Positions 1 through 9,042 are shown, counted from the first letter of the stretch. The stretch is 61,726 nt of DNA from RGIG3013 sp045538935 (GCA_045538935.1 JAZQEI010000018.1:1-61726); one strand, 5' to 3'. The notes: generated from the letters alone by a model not told the origin. Numbers and translations are program-made.

Positions 1-153
1 GTTGGCGATACCTTTGACCCCGAAATTCACGAGGCTGTTATGCATATTGATGACCCCGAAAAGGGCGAAAACGAAATTGTTATGGTGCTTCAACAAGGAT
101 ACAAGCTTGGTGACACCGTTATCCGACCCGCAATGGTGCAGGTTGCAAACTAG
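1..153 (+). CDS. grpE: GrpE nucleotide exchange factor, C-terminal end only
   Basis: The reading frame is open from base 1 and ends in TAG at 151-153, giving the last 50 residues. The pattern FDPEIHEAVMHIDD, then GENEIV, then GYKLGDTVIRPAMVQVAN is the conserved beta-domain end of GrpE. GrpE swaps ADP for ATP on DnaK. dnaK and dnaJ follow on the same strand, as in the usual hrcA-grpE-dnaK-dnaJ heat-shock cluster. The rest of the gene lies before the window. Confidence 0.93.
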   Translation, partial: VGDTFDPEIHEAVMHIDDPEKGENEIVMVLQQGYKLGDTVIRPAMVQVAN

Positions 154-237
154 TTAATTACACAATCCGCTATTAAAATAGTTAATTGTGCTAAAAATAA
201 TTATAAAATATAAAAACTGATTTTGGAGGAAAAAATC

Positions 238-2076
238 ATGGGAAAAATTATTGGTATTGACTTAGGTACCACAAACTCTTGCGTTGCCGTTATGGAAGGC
301 GGCGAAGCAGTTGTTATTGCTAACGCTGAAGGCGGCAGAACAACCCCTTCTGTTGTAGCATTTTCAAAAACCGGTGAGCGTATGGTAGGTCAGGTTGCAA
401 AGCGTCAGGCTATCACCAATCCCGACCGCACAATCAGCTCTATTAAACGTGAAATGGGTACCGCTTACAGCGTTGCTATTGATGAAAAGAACTACACCCC
501 TCAAGAAATTTCTGCTATCATTCTTTCTAAGCTCAAAGCTGATGCAGAAAGCTACCTCGGCACAACAGTTTCTGAGGCAGTTATCACAGTTCCCGCATAC
601 TTCACCGATGCTCAGCGTCAGGCTACCAAGGATGCAGGTAAAATTGCAGGCTTAGAGGTTAAGAGAATTATCAACGAGCCCACCGCTGCTGCTTTAGCAT
701 ATAGCATAGACAAGGAAGATGACCAAAAGGTTATGGTTTACGACCTTGGCGGCGGTACATTCGACGTATCTATTATAGAAATGGGCGACGGCGTTCAAGA
801 AGTTCTAGCAACTGCAGGTAACAACCGTTTGGGCGGCGACGACTTCGACGAAAGAATTATGAAGTGGATAGTTGATGCCTTTAAAAACGAAAACGGCATA
901 GATTTATCTAACGACAAAATGGCAATGCAACGTATTAAAGAAGCTGCAGAAAAGGCTAAAATTGACCTTTCAGGTATGACCGCTACCGACATTAATCTTC
1001 CCTTTATTACCGCAGACGCTAACGGTCCTAAGCACTTTGAAGCAAATCTTACACGCGCAAAGTTCAACGAACTTACTGCTGATCTTGTAGAAGCTACAAT
1101 GGGCCCCGTAAAGCAGGCATTAGCCGACTCTGGCCTTAACACATCTGAAATCAACAAGGTTCTTATGGTAGGTGGCTCAAGCCGTATTCCTTCTGTACAA
1201 GAAGCAGTTAAGAACTTTATTGGCCGCGAACCCTTTAAGGGCATTAACCCCGATGAATGTGTTGCTATTGGCGCCGCAATTCAAGGCGGTGTTTTAGGCG
1301 GTGACGTTAAGGGCCTATTACTCTTAGACGTTACTCCCCTCTCTCTTGGTATAGAAACAATGGGCGGCATTAGCACAAAGGTTATCGACCGCAACACAAC
1401 AATCCCCGCTAAGAAAAGCCAGATATTCTCTACCGCTGCAGATGGCCAGACTTCTGTTGAAGTTCACGTTTTACAGGGCGAAAGAGAATTTGCTAAAGAC
1501 AACAAAACTTTAGGCGTATTTAAACTAGACGGTATTGCACCCGCTCCTCGTGGTATTCCTCAGATTGAAGTTACATTTGACATTGACGCCAACGGCATTG
1601 TACACGTATCGGCAAAGGACCTTGGTACAGGCAAAGAGCAGTCTATAACAATTACTTCAAGCACCAATATGTCTAAGGAAGATATTGACAAAGCTGTTAA
1701 AGATGCCGAGCAGTATGCTGCCGAAGACAAAAAGCGTAAAGAAGAAGTTGACACCCGTAACGGTGCAGACCAAATGGTTTACCAAACAGAGAAAACACTT
1801 TCTGAGTTTGGCGATAAGATTACAGAAGACGAAAAGAAAGATATTACCGCAGCTTGCGATGCACTAAAAGAGTCCTTAAAGGGTACCGATGTTGAAGACA
1901 TTAAGGCAAAGCAAGAAGAGCTACAAAAGAAGCTTTATGCAATATCTGAAAAGGTTTATAAAGCAGCAGCCGAAGCACAGCAAGCCGCAGGTGGCGCAGA
2001 TGCTAACGGTGCAAATGCAGATCCTAACGTTTACGAAGCCGATTACACTGATGTAGACGATAACAAAAACAACTAA
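238..2076 (+). CDS. dnaK: Chaperone DnaK (Hsp70)
   Basis: This is a 612-residue cytoplasmic Hsp70 that holds unfolded proteins in an ATP-driven cycle with DnaJ and GrpE. The ATPase domain opens with GIDLGTTNSCVAVMEGG and carries the phosphate-binding DLGGGTFDVSI and the VGGSSRIP motif. The substrate domain has DVTPLSLGIETMGG, and the helical lid ends in an acidic tail. It lacks the roughly 25-residue ATPase insert of Gram-negative DnaK, as expected for a Firmicute. The ATG at 238 is chosen because GGAGGA lies just upstream; an in-frame TTG at 223 has no ribosome site. Confidence 0.98.
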   Translation: MGKIIGIDLGTTNSCVAVMEGGEAVVIANAEGGRTTPSVVAFSKTGERMVGQVAKRQAITNPDRTISSIKREMGTAYSVAIDEKNYTPQEISAIILSKLKADAESYLGTTVSEAVITVPAYFTDAQRQATKDAGKIAGLEVKRIINEPTAAALAYSIDKEDDQKVMVYDLGGGTFDVSIIEMGDGVQEVLATAGNNRLGGDDFDERIMKWIVDAFKNENGIDLSNDKMAMQRIKEAAEKAKIDLSGMTATDINLPFITADANGPKHFEANLTRAKFNELTADLVEATMGPVKQALADSGLNTSEINKVLMVGGSSRIPSVQEAVKNFIGREPFKGINPDECVAIGAAIQGGVLGGDVKGLLLLDVTPLSLGIETMGGISTKVIDRNTTIPAKKSQIFSTAADGQTSVEVHVLQGEREFAKDNKTLGVFKLDGIAPAPRGIPQIEVTFDIDANGIVHVSAKDLGTGKEQSITITSSTNMSKEDIDKAVKDAEQYAAEDKKRKEEVDTRNGADQMVYQTEKTLSEFGDKITEDEKKDITAACDALKESLKGTDVEDIKAKQEELQKKLYAISEKVYKAAAEAQQAAGGADANGANADPNVYEADYTDVDDNKNN

Positions 2077-2089
2077 TTAAGTTTAATAC

Positions 2090-2108
2090 GGGGCGGCAGT
2101 GCCGCCCC
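2090..2108 (+). other. GC-rich stem-loop between dnaK and dnaJ
   Basis: An 8-bp perfect stem (GGGGCGGC/GCCGCCCC) with a 3-base loop follows the dnaK stop by 13 bases. It is followed by AAAAAG, not a T tract, so it is more likely an mRNA-stabilising or processing element that sets DnaK above DnaJ than a terminator. That role is inferred. Confidence 0.6.
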
Positions 2109-2151
2109 AAAAAGTATTTTACATACACCTTAATTTTAAGGAGTGCTATTG

Positions 2152-3303
2152 GTGTCAGAACAGAAAAAAGACTATTACGAAGTGCTGGGTATTGACCGCA
2201 GTGCAAGTGATGATGAAATAAAAAAAGCATACAGAAAAGCAGCTAAAAAATATCACCCAGACCTAAACCCCGGTAATGCAGAAGCTGAGAAAAACTTTAA
2301 AGAGGTTAACGAGGCTTACGAGGTGCTATCTGACGCAAATAAAAAGGCTCGCTACGACCAATTTGGCCATGCGGGTGTTGACCCGAATTTTGGCGCAGGC
2401 GGTGCAGGAGCCGGCGGGTTTGATTTTGGTGATTTAGGTGATATTTTCGGCCAATTCTTTGGCGGTGGCTTTGGTGGCTTTGGTGGCGGTGCCAGAAGCA
2501 ACCCCAACGCTCCAAGACGCGGTAACGATACATCGGCTACAATTAATTTATCATTTGAAGAAGCCGCAAAGGGTTGCAGTAAAACCATAAATGTTACCAA
2601 AATAGAAAACTGCCCAGACTGTAATGGCAGCGGTGCCGAAAAAGGAACTACTCCAAAAACATGTCCTGTTTGTCATGGCTCTGGTAGAGTTAATGTTACA
2701 CAGCGCACACCATTTGGCGCAATGCAGACCCAAAAGGTTTGTGACAGTTGTAGAGGCAGCGGTAAAATAATAGATAACCCCTGTAAGACCTGTGCAGGCA
2801 AAGGCAGAATAAGAAAAAGCCGTGAACAAAAAATTGACGTTCCCGCAGGTATAGATGATGGCCAGATTATTAATCTTCGTGGTGGCGGCGATGCAGGTGT
2901 TAACGGCGGACCTTCGGGAGATTTAAGAATAAATGTATCGGTACGTCCCCATCCAATTTTTGAGCGTGACGGTTTTGACGTTTACTGTGAAATCCCAATT
3001 ACCTTTACACAAGCGGCTTTAGGTGATGAAATAACCGTTCCAACACTAGACGGCAAGGTTAAATTCACCATTCACGAAGGTACACAACCCGGCGATGAGT
3101 TTAAACTGCGCAACAAAGGTATTCAACGTCTTAACTATTCGGGACGTGGCGATCAATACGTTAAAATTGTAGTCGAAGTTCCCAAGCATTTAAATTCAAA
3201 ACAAAAAGAACTTTTAAAACAGTTTGGTGAAATATCTGACGACAAAAACTATAACAAAAACTCATCATTCTTTGAAAAATTAAAAAACATTTTTAAAGAC
3301 TAG
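2152..3303 (+). CDS. dnaJ: Chaperone DnaJ (Hsp40)
   Basis: This is a 383-residue co-chaperone that delivers clients to DnaK and stimulates its ATPase. The J domain (about residues 5-70) has the HPD motif in KKYHPDLNPG. A Gly/Phe-rich linker follows. Four CxxCxGxG zinc repeats (CPDCNGSG, CPVCHGSG, CDSCRGSG, CKTCAGKG) and the C-terminal substrate domain complete a type I DnaJ. The GTG at 2152 is preferred because AAGGAG at 2138-2143 sits 8 bases before it; TTG at 2149 is an alternative. Confidence 0.96.
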   Translation: MSEQKKDYYEVLGIDRSASDDEIKKAYRKAAKKYHPDLNPGNAEAEKNFKEVNEAYEVLSDANKKARYDQFGHAGVDPNFGAGGAGAGGFDFGDLGDIFGQFFGGGFGGFGGGARSNPNAPRRGNDTSATINLSFEEAAKGCSKTINVTKIENCPDCNGSGAEKGTTPKTCPVCHGSGRVNVTQRTPFGAMQTQKVCDSCRGSGKIIDNPCKTCAGKGRIRKSREQKIDVPAGIDDGQIINLRGGGDAGVNGGPSGDLRINVSVRPHPIFERDGFDVYCEIPITFTQAALGDEITVPTLDGKVKFTIHEGTQPGDEFKLRNKGIQRLNYSGRGDQYVKIVVEVPKHLNSKQKELLKQFGEISDDKNYNKNSSFFEKLKNIFKD

Positions 3304-3311
3304 TTAAAATT

Positions 3312-3346
3312 AAAGCCTAGGCAACCAATTGGTTACCCAGGCTTTT
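3312..3346. terminator. Bidirectional terminator after dnaJ
   Basis: A long near-perfect inverted repeat (AAAGCCTAGGCAACC, loop AATT, GGTTACCCAGGCTTT) is followed by T-rich sequence on both strands. It sits between the convergent dnaJ and deacetylase genes and can serve both. Confidence 0.8.
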
Positions 3347-3359
3347 GTTTATGTTTTGT

Positions 3360-4712
3360 TTATTCAATTCCCGTAAAGAAGTTGTAGCTATAATATTTTC
3401 CAAGAGTAAGGTCACTGTCGTAGCCATACTCTATAAGTTCACTTACTGTTACAAGCTGATAGCCCTCGCTTATAAGCCACGGCACTAACTTTTCGGTTGC
3501 CTGTACGGTAGACTCATAAAGCGAATGCATTAAAATAACATCACCGTTTAAATTGTCTTCACGCTGTACAGCATTTATAACCTTATTAGCATCGCGGCTT
3601 TGCCAGTCTAATGTATCTACCGACCATCCTATAAGGTACTGATCACAGTTTTGCTTAACGGTATCATTGCAAGCACCATAAGGCGGACGTAAAAGTGTTG
3701 GCTTGTGGCCAAGCACTCTCTCAAATTCGGCATTGGTTTTAGAAAGCTCAGCCTTTATACCTGCGGCATCTAGTTTAGACAAATTGGCATGTGTTGTGGT
3801 ATGACTACCAATTTCGCAACCAAGTTGCTCTGCCCTACGAAGTGCATCGGGCGCATATTTTAGATTAGTTGCAACCTCAAAGAATGTTGCTACACTATCG
3901 TAATCTTCTAAAATGTCTAAAATTTTATCTGTATATTTAGCACTCGGGCCATCATCAAAGGTAAGAGCTACCATGGGCTTTGTGGGGTCAATATCTCTAA
4001 TAATTTGGCCATTAACAGTGGTTATGCTTAAATTTTCTCTAAGGTCACTACTTATTTGTCTTGCAACTTCGGAATACGGAATGCTAACCTTATTTTTAAA
4101 ATTATTTATATGTACAAGTAAGCCATTGTCAGAAAGTATAGCATTAGAAATTTCTTTACTGTCTAAATCAAATGTCATTTCGCCGCCAAGTTTATCTTCA
4201 CTGTAGCGGTTTAAGTATCTTGACATTTTGTTGCGAAGCTTTGTGCTTAAAAGTTCGTTAGTAATTTCTGTTCCGTTATTTAAATTAAAGTTAAAGGTTT
4301 TATGTTCTATGCCTATAAGGGCGCCGTCTTTTGTTTTTTGCTCGGTCTTTACAACAACACCTATTAAATTATCGGCAGCTTTATAACAAGCATAATCTAT
4401 AAACAAAGCGTTACCTTTATTCTCTTGTGAATCGGCATCTATTAAAAATGCATCCTTTTTAGCGTCCATATATTGTGCTATTGTAGTATCGACTGTTTCA
4501 TTACCGCTTTTTAGGTAATTTATTGCATAAGGAGATTTCTTAGAAAACTCTAATATCTGCTCGTTTTGACCGATAGCCTTTTGTTCTGCAAACTCACTAA
4601 AAAACTCTTTAGCGTTATTTTTAAATTCTTTTTTCGCAGAGCCGCAGCCCGAAAACAAACAGCAAATTAACGAAACTGTAAGAATAAGTGATAATACCTT
4701 CAAATACCTCAT
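3360..4712 (-). CDS. Polysaccharide deacetylase lipoprotein (PgdA-like)
   Basis: A 450-residue surface lipoprotein whose signal peptide ends in the lipobox FSGC. The C-terminal NodB domain (roughly residues 245-435) has all the catalytic motifs: TFDDGP, the zinc-binding SHTTTH, RPPYGA, DTLDW and LMHS. The family removes acetyl groups from N-acetylglucosamine, commonly in peptidoglycan, giving lysozyme resistance. The N-terminal 200 residues resemble a DUF3298/RsiV-type extracellular domain, as in other Gram-positive PgdA proteins. The ATG at 4712 is chosen behind AGGGG; a GTG at 4721 overlaps that site. The substrate is inferred. Confidence 0.88.
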   Translation of the reverse strand: MRYLKVLSLILTVSLICCLFSGCGSAKKEFKNNAKEFFSEFAEQKAIGQNEQILEFSKKSPYAINYLKSGNETVDTTIAQYMDAKKDAFLIDADSQENKGNALFIDYACYKAADNLIGVVVKTEQKTKDGALIGIEHKTFNFNLNNGTEITNELLSTKLRNKMSRYLNRYSEDKLGGEMTFDLDSKEISNAILSDNGLLVHINNFKNKVSIPYSEVARQISSDLRENLSITTVNGQIIRDIDPTKPMVALTFDDGPSAKYTDKILDILEDYDSVATFFEVATNLKYAPDALRRAEQLGCEIGSHTTTHANLSKLDAAGIKAELSKTNAEFERVLGHKPTLLRPPYGACNDTVKQNCDQYLIGWSVDTLDWQSRDANKVINAVQREDNLNGDVILMHSLYESTVQATEKLVPWLISEGYQLVTVSELIEYGYDSDLTLGKYYSYNFFTGIE

Positions 4713-4743
4713 CTTTTGCACCCCTAATAATGTCTATATTTAT

Positions 4744-4771
4744 ATTATAAAACAAAAATAAAACTTATCAA
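4744..4771 (-). promoter_or_regulatory. Promoter of the deacetylase gene
   Basis: On the minus strand TTGATA (4766-4771) and TATAAT (4744-4749) are 16 bases apart, about 32 bases before the start codon. Confidence 0.6.
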
Positions 4772-4820
4772 GAACATTTTAAAAACTTCTCACATAAATT
4801 GCAAAAATGTAATATCTTGG

Positions 4821-4849
4821 TTGACTTTTTTTAAAATTTGGTGTAAACT
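4821..4849 (+). promoter_or_regulatory. Promoter of the riboswitch-oadB transcript
   Basis: TTGACT (4821-4826) and TAAACT (4844-4849) are separated by 17 bases. Transcription would begin near 4856, just before the riboswitch. Confidence 0.6.
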
Positions 4850-4858
4850 TGTTAACTG

Positions 4859-4945
4859 ATAAAAGGGAGTAGCGGCGGAATACCGTTGTAATGTTCGTCA
4901 GTACGGCTTTAAGCCCGACATTGCATTAAACAGCAAGACTTTTGT
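4859..4945 (+). ncRNA. yybP-ykoY (Mn2+-type) riboswitch aptamer
   Basis: The leader starts AAAAGGGAGTAGC and ends AGCAAGACTTTTG, the two conserved loop segments of the yybP-ykoY class. Between them a GGCGG/CCGTT hairpin and a long arm (TGTAATGT pairing with ACATTGCA, with an inner GGCTTTAAGCC hairpin) give the expected layout. The outer stem pairs AAAAG with CTTTT. This class senses Mn2+ and usually controls metal exporters. Class assignment is by recognised consensus, not by a covariance search. Confidence 0.82.
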
Positions 4946-4976
4946 CGTGTTTTTACACGCAAAGTCTTTTTTATTT
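4935..4976 (+). terminator. Riboswitch expression-platform terminator
   Basis: AAGACTTTTGTCGTGT pairs with ACACGCAAAGTCTT around a TTTT loop and runs into TTTTTATTTT. Its 5' arm shares the AAGACTTTT segment that closes the aptamer's outer stem. Ligand binding should therefore prevent terminator formation, making this an ON switch. Confidence 0.78.
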
Positions 4977-5013
4977 TACCGTTTTTGCTACCCTAAGTGA
5001 AAGGAAGTTTTTT

Positions 5014-6201
5014 ATGGATCTTATAAGTTTTTTGTATGAAAACTTTACCCACATAACTTGGCAGATGCCTGTAATGTGGGCTATAGGTGGCATTTTAATT
5101 TTTCTTGCTATTAAGAAAGATATGGAGCCGACCTTATTATTACCCATGGGCTTTGGCGCAATAATGGTTAACCTACCATTCTCTGGTGCAGTAACACAGT
5201 ACCGAAATGCTGCCGGTGAAATAATCTCTAAAGTGCAGTATGATGCCCTTATTGAGCAAGGCTTAGAAGCAGAAGTTGAAGAAGGTATGTTATCGGTACT
5301 ATTTAATGCCGGTATTGCCAATGAGCTGTTCCCTCTTATACTCTTTATTGGTATAGGCGCTATGATAGACTTTGGACCTATTTTAACCAATCCTAAGCTT
5401 ATGATATTTGGTGCAGCAGCACAGTTTGGTATATTCTTTACACTTTGTATGGCATCTATGTTCTTTGACATTAACGATGCAGCATCGATTGGTATTATAG
5501 GCGCCGCAGACGGCCCCACATCAATAGTTGTTGCTAACAAATTAGGATCTAATTACTTGCCTGCAATAATGGTTGCTGCATATTCTTATATGGCACTTGT
5601 TCTCATTATTCAGCCCCCTGTTATTAAACTTTTAACCACCAAAAAAGAACGTATGATTCGTATGCCTTATGAGCAAAAGAGCGTTTCTAAACTCACAAGA
5701 ATTCTATTCCCCATTATTATTACCGCAGTTGCAGGCTTAGTAGCACCGAGCTCTGTAAGCTTGGTTGGATGCTTAATGTTTGGTAACCTTATAAGAGAAT
5801 GCGGCGTGTTAAATCAGTTATCCGAAACCGCACAAAAGGTACTTGCAAACCTTATTACAATATTCCTTGGCATAACAATTGCATCGCAAATGCAGGGTGA
5901 ACAGTTCTTAGATGTAAACACCCTTTTAATACTCGGCCTTGGCCTTGTAGCATTTATTTTCGACACTGCTTTTGGTGTTGTATTTGCAAAGTTCTTAAAC
6001 CTATTCTTAAAGAAAAAGATAAACCCAATGATTGGTGCTGCAGGTATTTCGGCATTCCCAATGTCTGGTAGAATTGTTCACAAAATGGGTCTTGCAGAAG
6101 ACAATCAAAACTTCCTTTTAATGCACTCTATAGGTGTTAATGTTTCTGGTCAGATAGCCTCTGTTATAGCAGGTGGACTAATCTTAAACTTCTTTATGTA
6201 A
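5014..6201 (+). CDS. Sodium-translocating decarboxylase beta subunit family protein (OadB-like)
   Basis: A 395-residue multi-pass membrane protein of the OadB/GcdB/MmdB family. It has the family motif around GIIGAADGPTSIVVA and a late GAAGISAFPMSGRIVHKMG segment, positions that in characterised members line the Na+ path. It is close to the usual family length. The ATG at 5014 follows AAAGGAAG. No biotin-dependent alpha subunit or biotin carrier is nearby, only a 44-residue partner 18 bases downstream. Expression should be set by the upstream yybP-ykoY element. Whether it pumps Na+ with a distant decarboxylase or has another transport role cannot be told. Confidence 0.88.
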   Translation: MDLISFLYENFTHITWQMPVMWAIGGILIFLAIKKDMEPTLLLPMGFGAIMVNLPFSGAVTQYRNAAGEIISKVQYDALIEQGLEAEVEEGMLSVLFNAGIANELFPLILFIGIGAMIDFGPILTNPKLMIFGAAAQFGIFFTLCMASMFFDINDAASIGIIGAADGPTSIVVANKLGSNYLPAIMVAAYSYMALVLIIQPPVIKLLTTKKERMIRMPYEQKSVSKLTRILFPIIITAVAGLVAPSSVSLVGCLMFGNLIRECGVLNQLSETAQKVLANLITIFLGITIASQMQGEQFLDVNTLLILGLGLVAFIFDTAFGVVFAKFLNLFLKKKINPMIGAAGISAFPMSGRIVHKMGLAEDNQNFLLMHSIGVNVSGQIASVIAGGLILNFFM

Positions 6202-6219
6202 GGAAAGGCGGTATTGTAA

Positions 6220-6354
6220 ATGAATTTTAATCCTTTAAACTTTATCACCAACCTAAGTTATATGCTAAAAGGTATGATTGGTATCTTTGTTGTTATAGGC
6301 GTAATAATTTTAATAACCGTACTTCTTAACAAGTTCACCGGCGGCAAAGAATAA
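6220..6354 (+). CDS. Small single-pass membrane protein, OadG-related
   Basis: A 44-residue frame (ATG at 6220, TAA at 6352-6354) behind AAGGAAAGG. One hydrophobic helix (about residues 18-36, GMIGIFVVIGVIILITVLL) is followed by the basic tail NKFTGGKE. Its place right after the beta subunit, its size and its single span match the small OadG-related subunits often found with orphan OadB proteins. It likely stabilises that protein. Confidence 0.75.
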   Translation: MNFNPLNFITNLSYMLKGMIGIFVVIGVIILITVLLNKFTGGKE

Positions 6355-6369
6355 TATAATATAAATGTA

Positions 6370-6405
6370 AACACCCCGAAAGCAAATTGTTTTCGGGGTG
6401 TTTTT
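6370..6405 (+). terminator. Terminator after the oadB pair
   Basis: AACACCCCGAAA and TTTCGGGGTGTT pair around an 8-10 base loop and end in TTTTT. It lies between convergent genes. Confidence 0.88.
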
Positions 6406-6410
6406 ATGTA

Positions 6411-7763
6411 TTATTCATTTGTATCAGTCAGTTTTATTATCCATTTTCGACTTTTAAAATGTCTTATACAAAGTATTGATTTTGGTATATCTTCTGCGAC
6501 AAACATTATTGCCACTATAAGCACAAAAGGTGTATTAAATACAAACCCTGCTAAAATAACAGCCGGAATACTAATGCAGTAAAGCGAAAGCACATCGTAT
6601 TTAAAGCCTGTTTTAGTATCTCCACCCGCTCTGAATACACCGCAAATCATTGTGTACTGTATCATTCTAATACCCAGCCAACAGCCATAAATCAAAAGCA
6701 GTGTAGATGCAGTTGTTCGCGCTAATTCGGTTTCTATAGGCATAAGGGAGAGTATTGGATTTCGCAAAACAATGCTTAAAAAGCCAAGCAAAACTCCCGC
6801 CAGAGGTGTCATAACAACAAACCTTTTTGCATTTTTGTATGCCTCTTCAGTAGCACCTCTGCCAACACTGGAACCTATCATAACCGCACATGCATGTCCT
6901 ATTCCAACAAAGAACACAAAGAACAACTGTTGTACTGTTTCAAAAATAGTGTATCCGGAATAATACTCGGTTCCCTGCCTTGCTAAAACCATTACATATA
7001 TGTTTGTACCAATAGCCCACATGCTCTCATTAAATATTACCGGGGTACTTATTTTTAAATATTTTTTTGTAAGTTCTTTATCGGCTTTGAAAATATTTTT
7101 TGGCGAAGTGCTAATATCGGTTTTTCCAAAGCATACAAAAAGCAAAACTATAATTGCTTGCACGCCTAAGCCTACAACGGTAGCTACTGCCGCTCCCCTA
7201 ATCTCGAGTCTTGGAAAACCAAAATTACCATTTATAAGACAATAATTTAAAAATGTGTTCACCACAACCGCAGCCGCAGACGATATTAAAGGAACATAAA
7301 CCCTTGCCGTAGCTTTAAGGGCCGCACAAGTTATTTGTGAGAAAACAAGAAAAACTACACCTATGGCATATATTCTTGCGTAATCAGCCGCAAGGCTTAC
7401 TATAATAGGGTCAGATATAAACACTCGCATTAAGGTTTTTGGAAAGAATGCAAGTCCAACGGTAAATACTACTACAACTATCATAGACATCATTAAAGCT
7501 TGTCCATAAGTTTTACGGATATTTGATTTATCCCCGGCTCCCCAATATTGAGATATTAATGTTGCTGAGCCCGAGCAAAATCCAAAGCATATAACATTAA
7601 TTAAAAAAGCCCATCTTACCGCTACACCGAGCGCCGCCGTTGCATTATCACCCAACACAACAACCATTGCGGTATCTATAAGCGACGCACAAGATGTTAG
7701 TAAATTTTGCAGCGCTATGGGTATTGCAAGCGATGCTGCTTGTTTATAAAACTTCTTATCCAT
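6411..7763 (-). CDS. MATE family efflux transporter
   Basis: A 450-residue inner-membrane antiporter with about 12 hydrophobic spans in two MatE halves. The N-terminal half begins ASLAIPIALQNLLTSCASLIDT and each half carries the usual LGDN/AALG-type and GxGRG-type loops. Members export organic cations or drugs using Na+ or H+. The ATG at 7763 is chosen because AAAGGAAG lies just before it. The gene follows a GHL10-like lipoprotein gene by 20 bases, so the two are probably cotranscribed. The substrate is unknown. Confidence 0.92.
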   Translation of the reverse strand: MDKKFYKQAASLAIPIALQNLLTSCASLIDTAMVVVLGDNATAALGVAVRWAFLINVICFGFCSGSATLISQYWGAGDKSNIRKTYGQALMMSMIVVVVFTVGLAFFPKTLMRVFISDPIIVSLAADYARIYAIGVVFLVFSQITCAALKATARVYVPLISSAAAVVVNTFLNYCLINGNFGFPRLEIRGAAVATVVGLGVQAIIVLLFVCFGKTDISTSPKNIFKADKELTKKYLKISTPVIFNESMWAIGTNIYVMVLARQGTEYYSGYTIFETVQQLFFVFFVGIGHACAVMIGSSVGRGATEEAYKNAKRFVVMTPLAGVLLGFLSIVLRNPILSLMPIETELARTTASTLLLIYGCWLGIRMIQYTMICGVFRAGGDTKTGFKYDVLSLYCISIPAVILAGFVFNTPFVLIVAIMFVAEDIPKSILCIRHFKSRKWIIKLTDTNE

Positions 7764-7783
7764 TTTTACTTCCTTTATATGTA

Positions 7784-8965
7784 TCATTTTATAACTGATA
7801 ATAAATTTTCTCTTTGCTTTGTATTTAGCACATCGTTGCTAAAAAGTGAAGTGTAACTATAAAAACAGTAGCCATCAAAATTGTTAGCATTATGTACATC
7901 TGCAACCTGTCTTTTTAAAATGTCGGTATCGGTATTCCACTCGTTGTTAGATAATTCGTCATTAGTACCTATTTTATATGGTGCCAAACCCGCATAAAGC
8001 TTTATAGATTTGTGCTTTTCAAGTGAGTTCCACTCGTTTAATATTTTAGTGAAATCTGCAGTGTTATGTTTATATCCAAAATAAAGTTGAGGGCATATAT
8101 AATCGGCATAACCGTCATTTTTTAGCCAAAGCTGAACATCAGCATAAAAATCCTCAAAATTTGCGTTTATATTATACATCGGACTTATACCGAATTCAAC
8201 CTTAGAATTACTGTTCTTTACCGTTTTATAAATGCTTTTTACAAGGTTATTTACATTTTGTCTTCTAAAATCTGCCAGGTTAAGCGGAGTAGCGGTTGCT
8301 TTAACATATGACTCATAAGATGCTTTATCAAAACCGGCATCGGTTATAGGATAAAAATAATCGTCAATATGTATTGCATCAACATTATAATTTTGTACTA
8401 TCTCGGCAACACCACTTAATATAAGCTGTTGTGCATAGCTTGATGCAGGATCAAAATATACTCCGTTTTCTAAACCTATTATACTGCTATCATTATTTAA
8501 ATCTTCATCACTCAAAATTTTACTTGCTATATTGCCTATTGGCAGCTGTTCAATAGATTTTGAGCCCGATATTCTATACGGATTAACCCATGCGTGTACT
8601 TGTATAGAATATTTATCGGCTAGTTCTACAACTATTTTTAGTGGATCATAATTTGCGTTTTGCAAAGAAACCGCCTTAGGAAAAACATTAGATTCATAAT
8701 ACGCATCACCGTTTGCTCGCGCATGTACAATAACCGTGTTTAGTCCTAAAGCCGACACTTTGCCAAGCATTAAATCTACATTACGTTTAAAGTCGTCTTC
8801 ACTTGCATTATCTATTAAAGAATCTAGCTCATAATAGCTGAGCCATACGCCTTTAAAAGAGGGGGCGGCGGTATCTATTATCTCTTCTTGCTCAATTTGT
8901 ACAGTGGTTGTAGTGCAGCCACACAAGAATAAACAACAAAGCAAAAAAGCAATTATTTTTTTCAT
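7784..8965 (-). CDS. GHL10-family glycosidase-like lipoprotein
   Basis: A 393-residue exported lipoprotein with lipobox LCGC. The body matches the glycosyl-hydrolase-like 10 (DUF187) family: FKGVWLSYYELD at the start, a TIM-barrel-like series including VHARANGDAYYES, VHAWVNPYR, DAIHIDDYFYP and FGISPMYN, then DYICPQLYFG. The Asp-Asp of HIDDYFYP is the likely catalytic area. Members are thought to act on cell-surface glycans; the substrate is unknown. The ATG at 8965 is preferred to GTG at 8974, which overlaps the only possible ribosome site (GGGTGAT). Confidence 0.85.
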   Translation of the reverse strand: MKKIIAFLLCCLFLCGCTTTTVQIEQEEIIDTAAPSFKGVWLSYYELDSLIDNASEDDFKRNVDLMLGKVSALGLNTVIVHARANGDAYYESNVFPKAVSLQNANYDPLKIVVELADKYSIQVHAWVNPYRISGSKSIEQLPIGNIASKILSDEDLNNDSSIIGLENGVYFDPASSYAQQLILSGVAEIVQNYNVDAIHIDDYFYPITDAGFDKASYESYVKATATPLNLADFRRQNVNNLVKSIYKTVKNSNSKVEFGISPMYNINANFEDFYADVQLWLKNDGYADYICPQLYFGYKHNTADFTKILNEWNSLEKHKSIKLYAGLAPYKIGTNDELSNNEWNTDTDILKRQVADVHNANNFDGYCFYSYTSLFSNDVLNTKQRENLLSVIK

Positions 8966-9013
8966 ATATATCACCCATAGTTATGTGTATTACAAATCTT
9001 TTAAAAAAAGCAC

Positions 9014-9042
9014 TTGCAAAAACTACATTTAAATGTTATTAT
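9014..9042 (+). promoter_or_regulatory. Promoter of pheST
   Basis: TTGCAA (9014-9019) and TATTAT (9037-9042) are separated by 17 bases and lie upstream of the T-box leader. Confidence 0.55.

Noticed and set aside
154..237. Possible CIRCE element before dnaK
   Set aside because: The TTAGCACTC-N9-GAGTGCTAA inverted repeat is not present; heat control may lie upstream of the window.
795..1244. 149-residue minus-strand frame inside dnaK
   Set aside because: It is a codon-bias shadow of a highly conserved gene.
2090..2108. Rho-independent terminator between dnaK and dnaJ
   Set aside because: The stem is strong but A residues follow it, so it is listed as a structure only.
5714..5760. Biotin carrier or decarboxylase alpha subunit beside oadB
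   Set aside because: No MKM biotin motif or carboxyltransferase frame is present within several kb.
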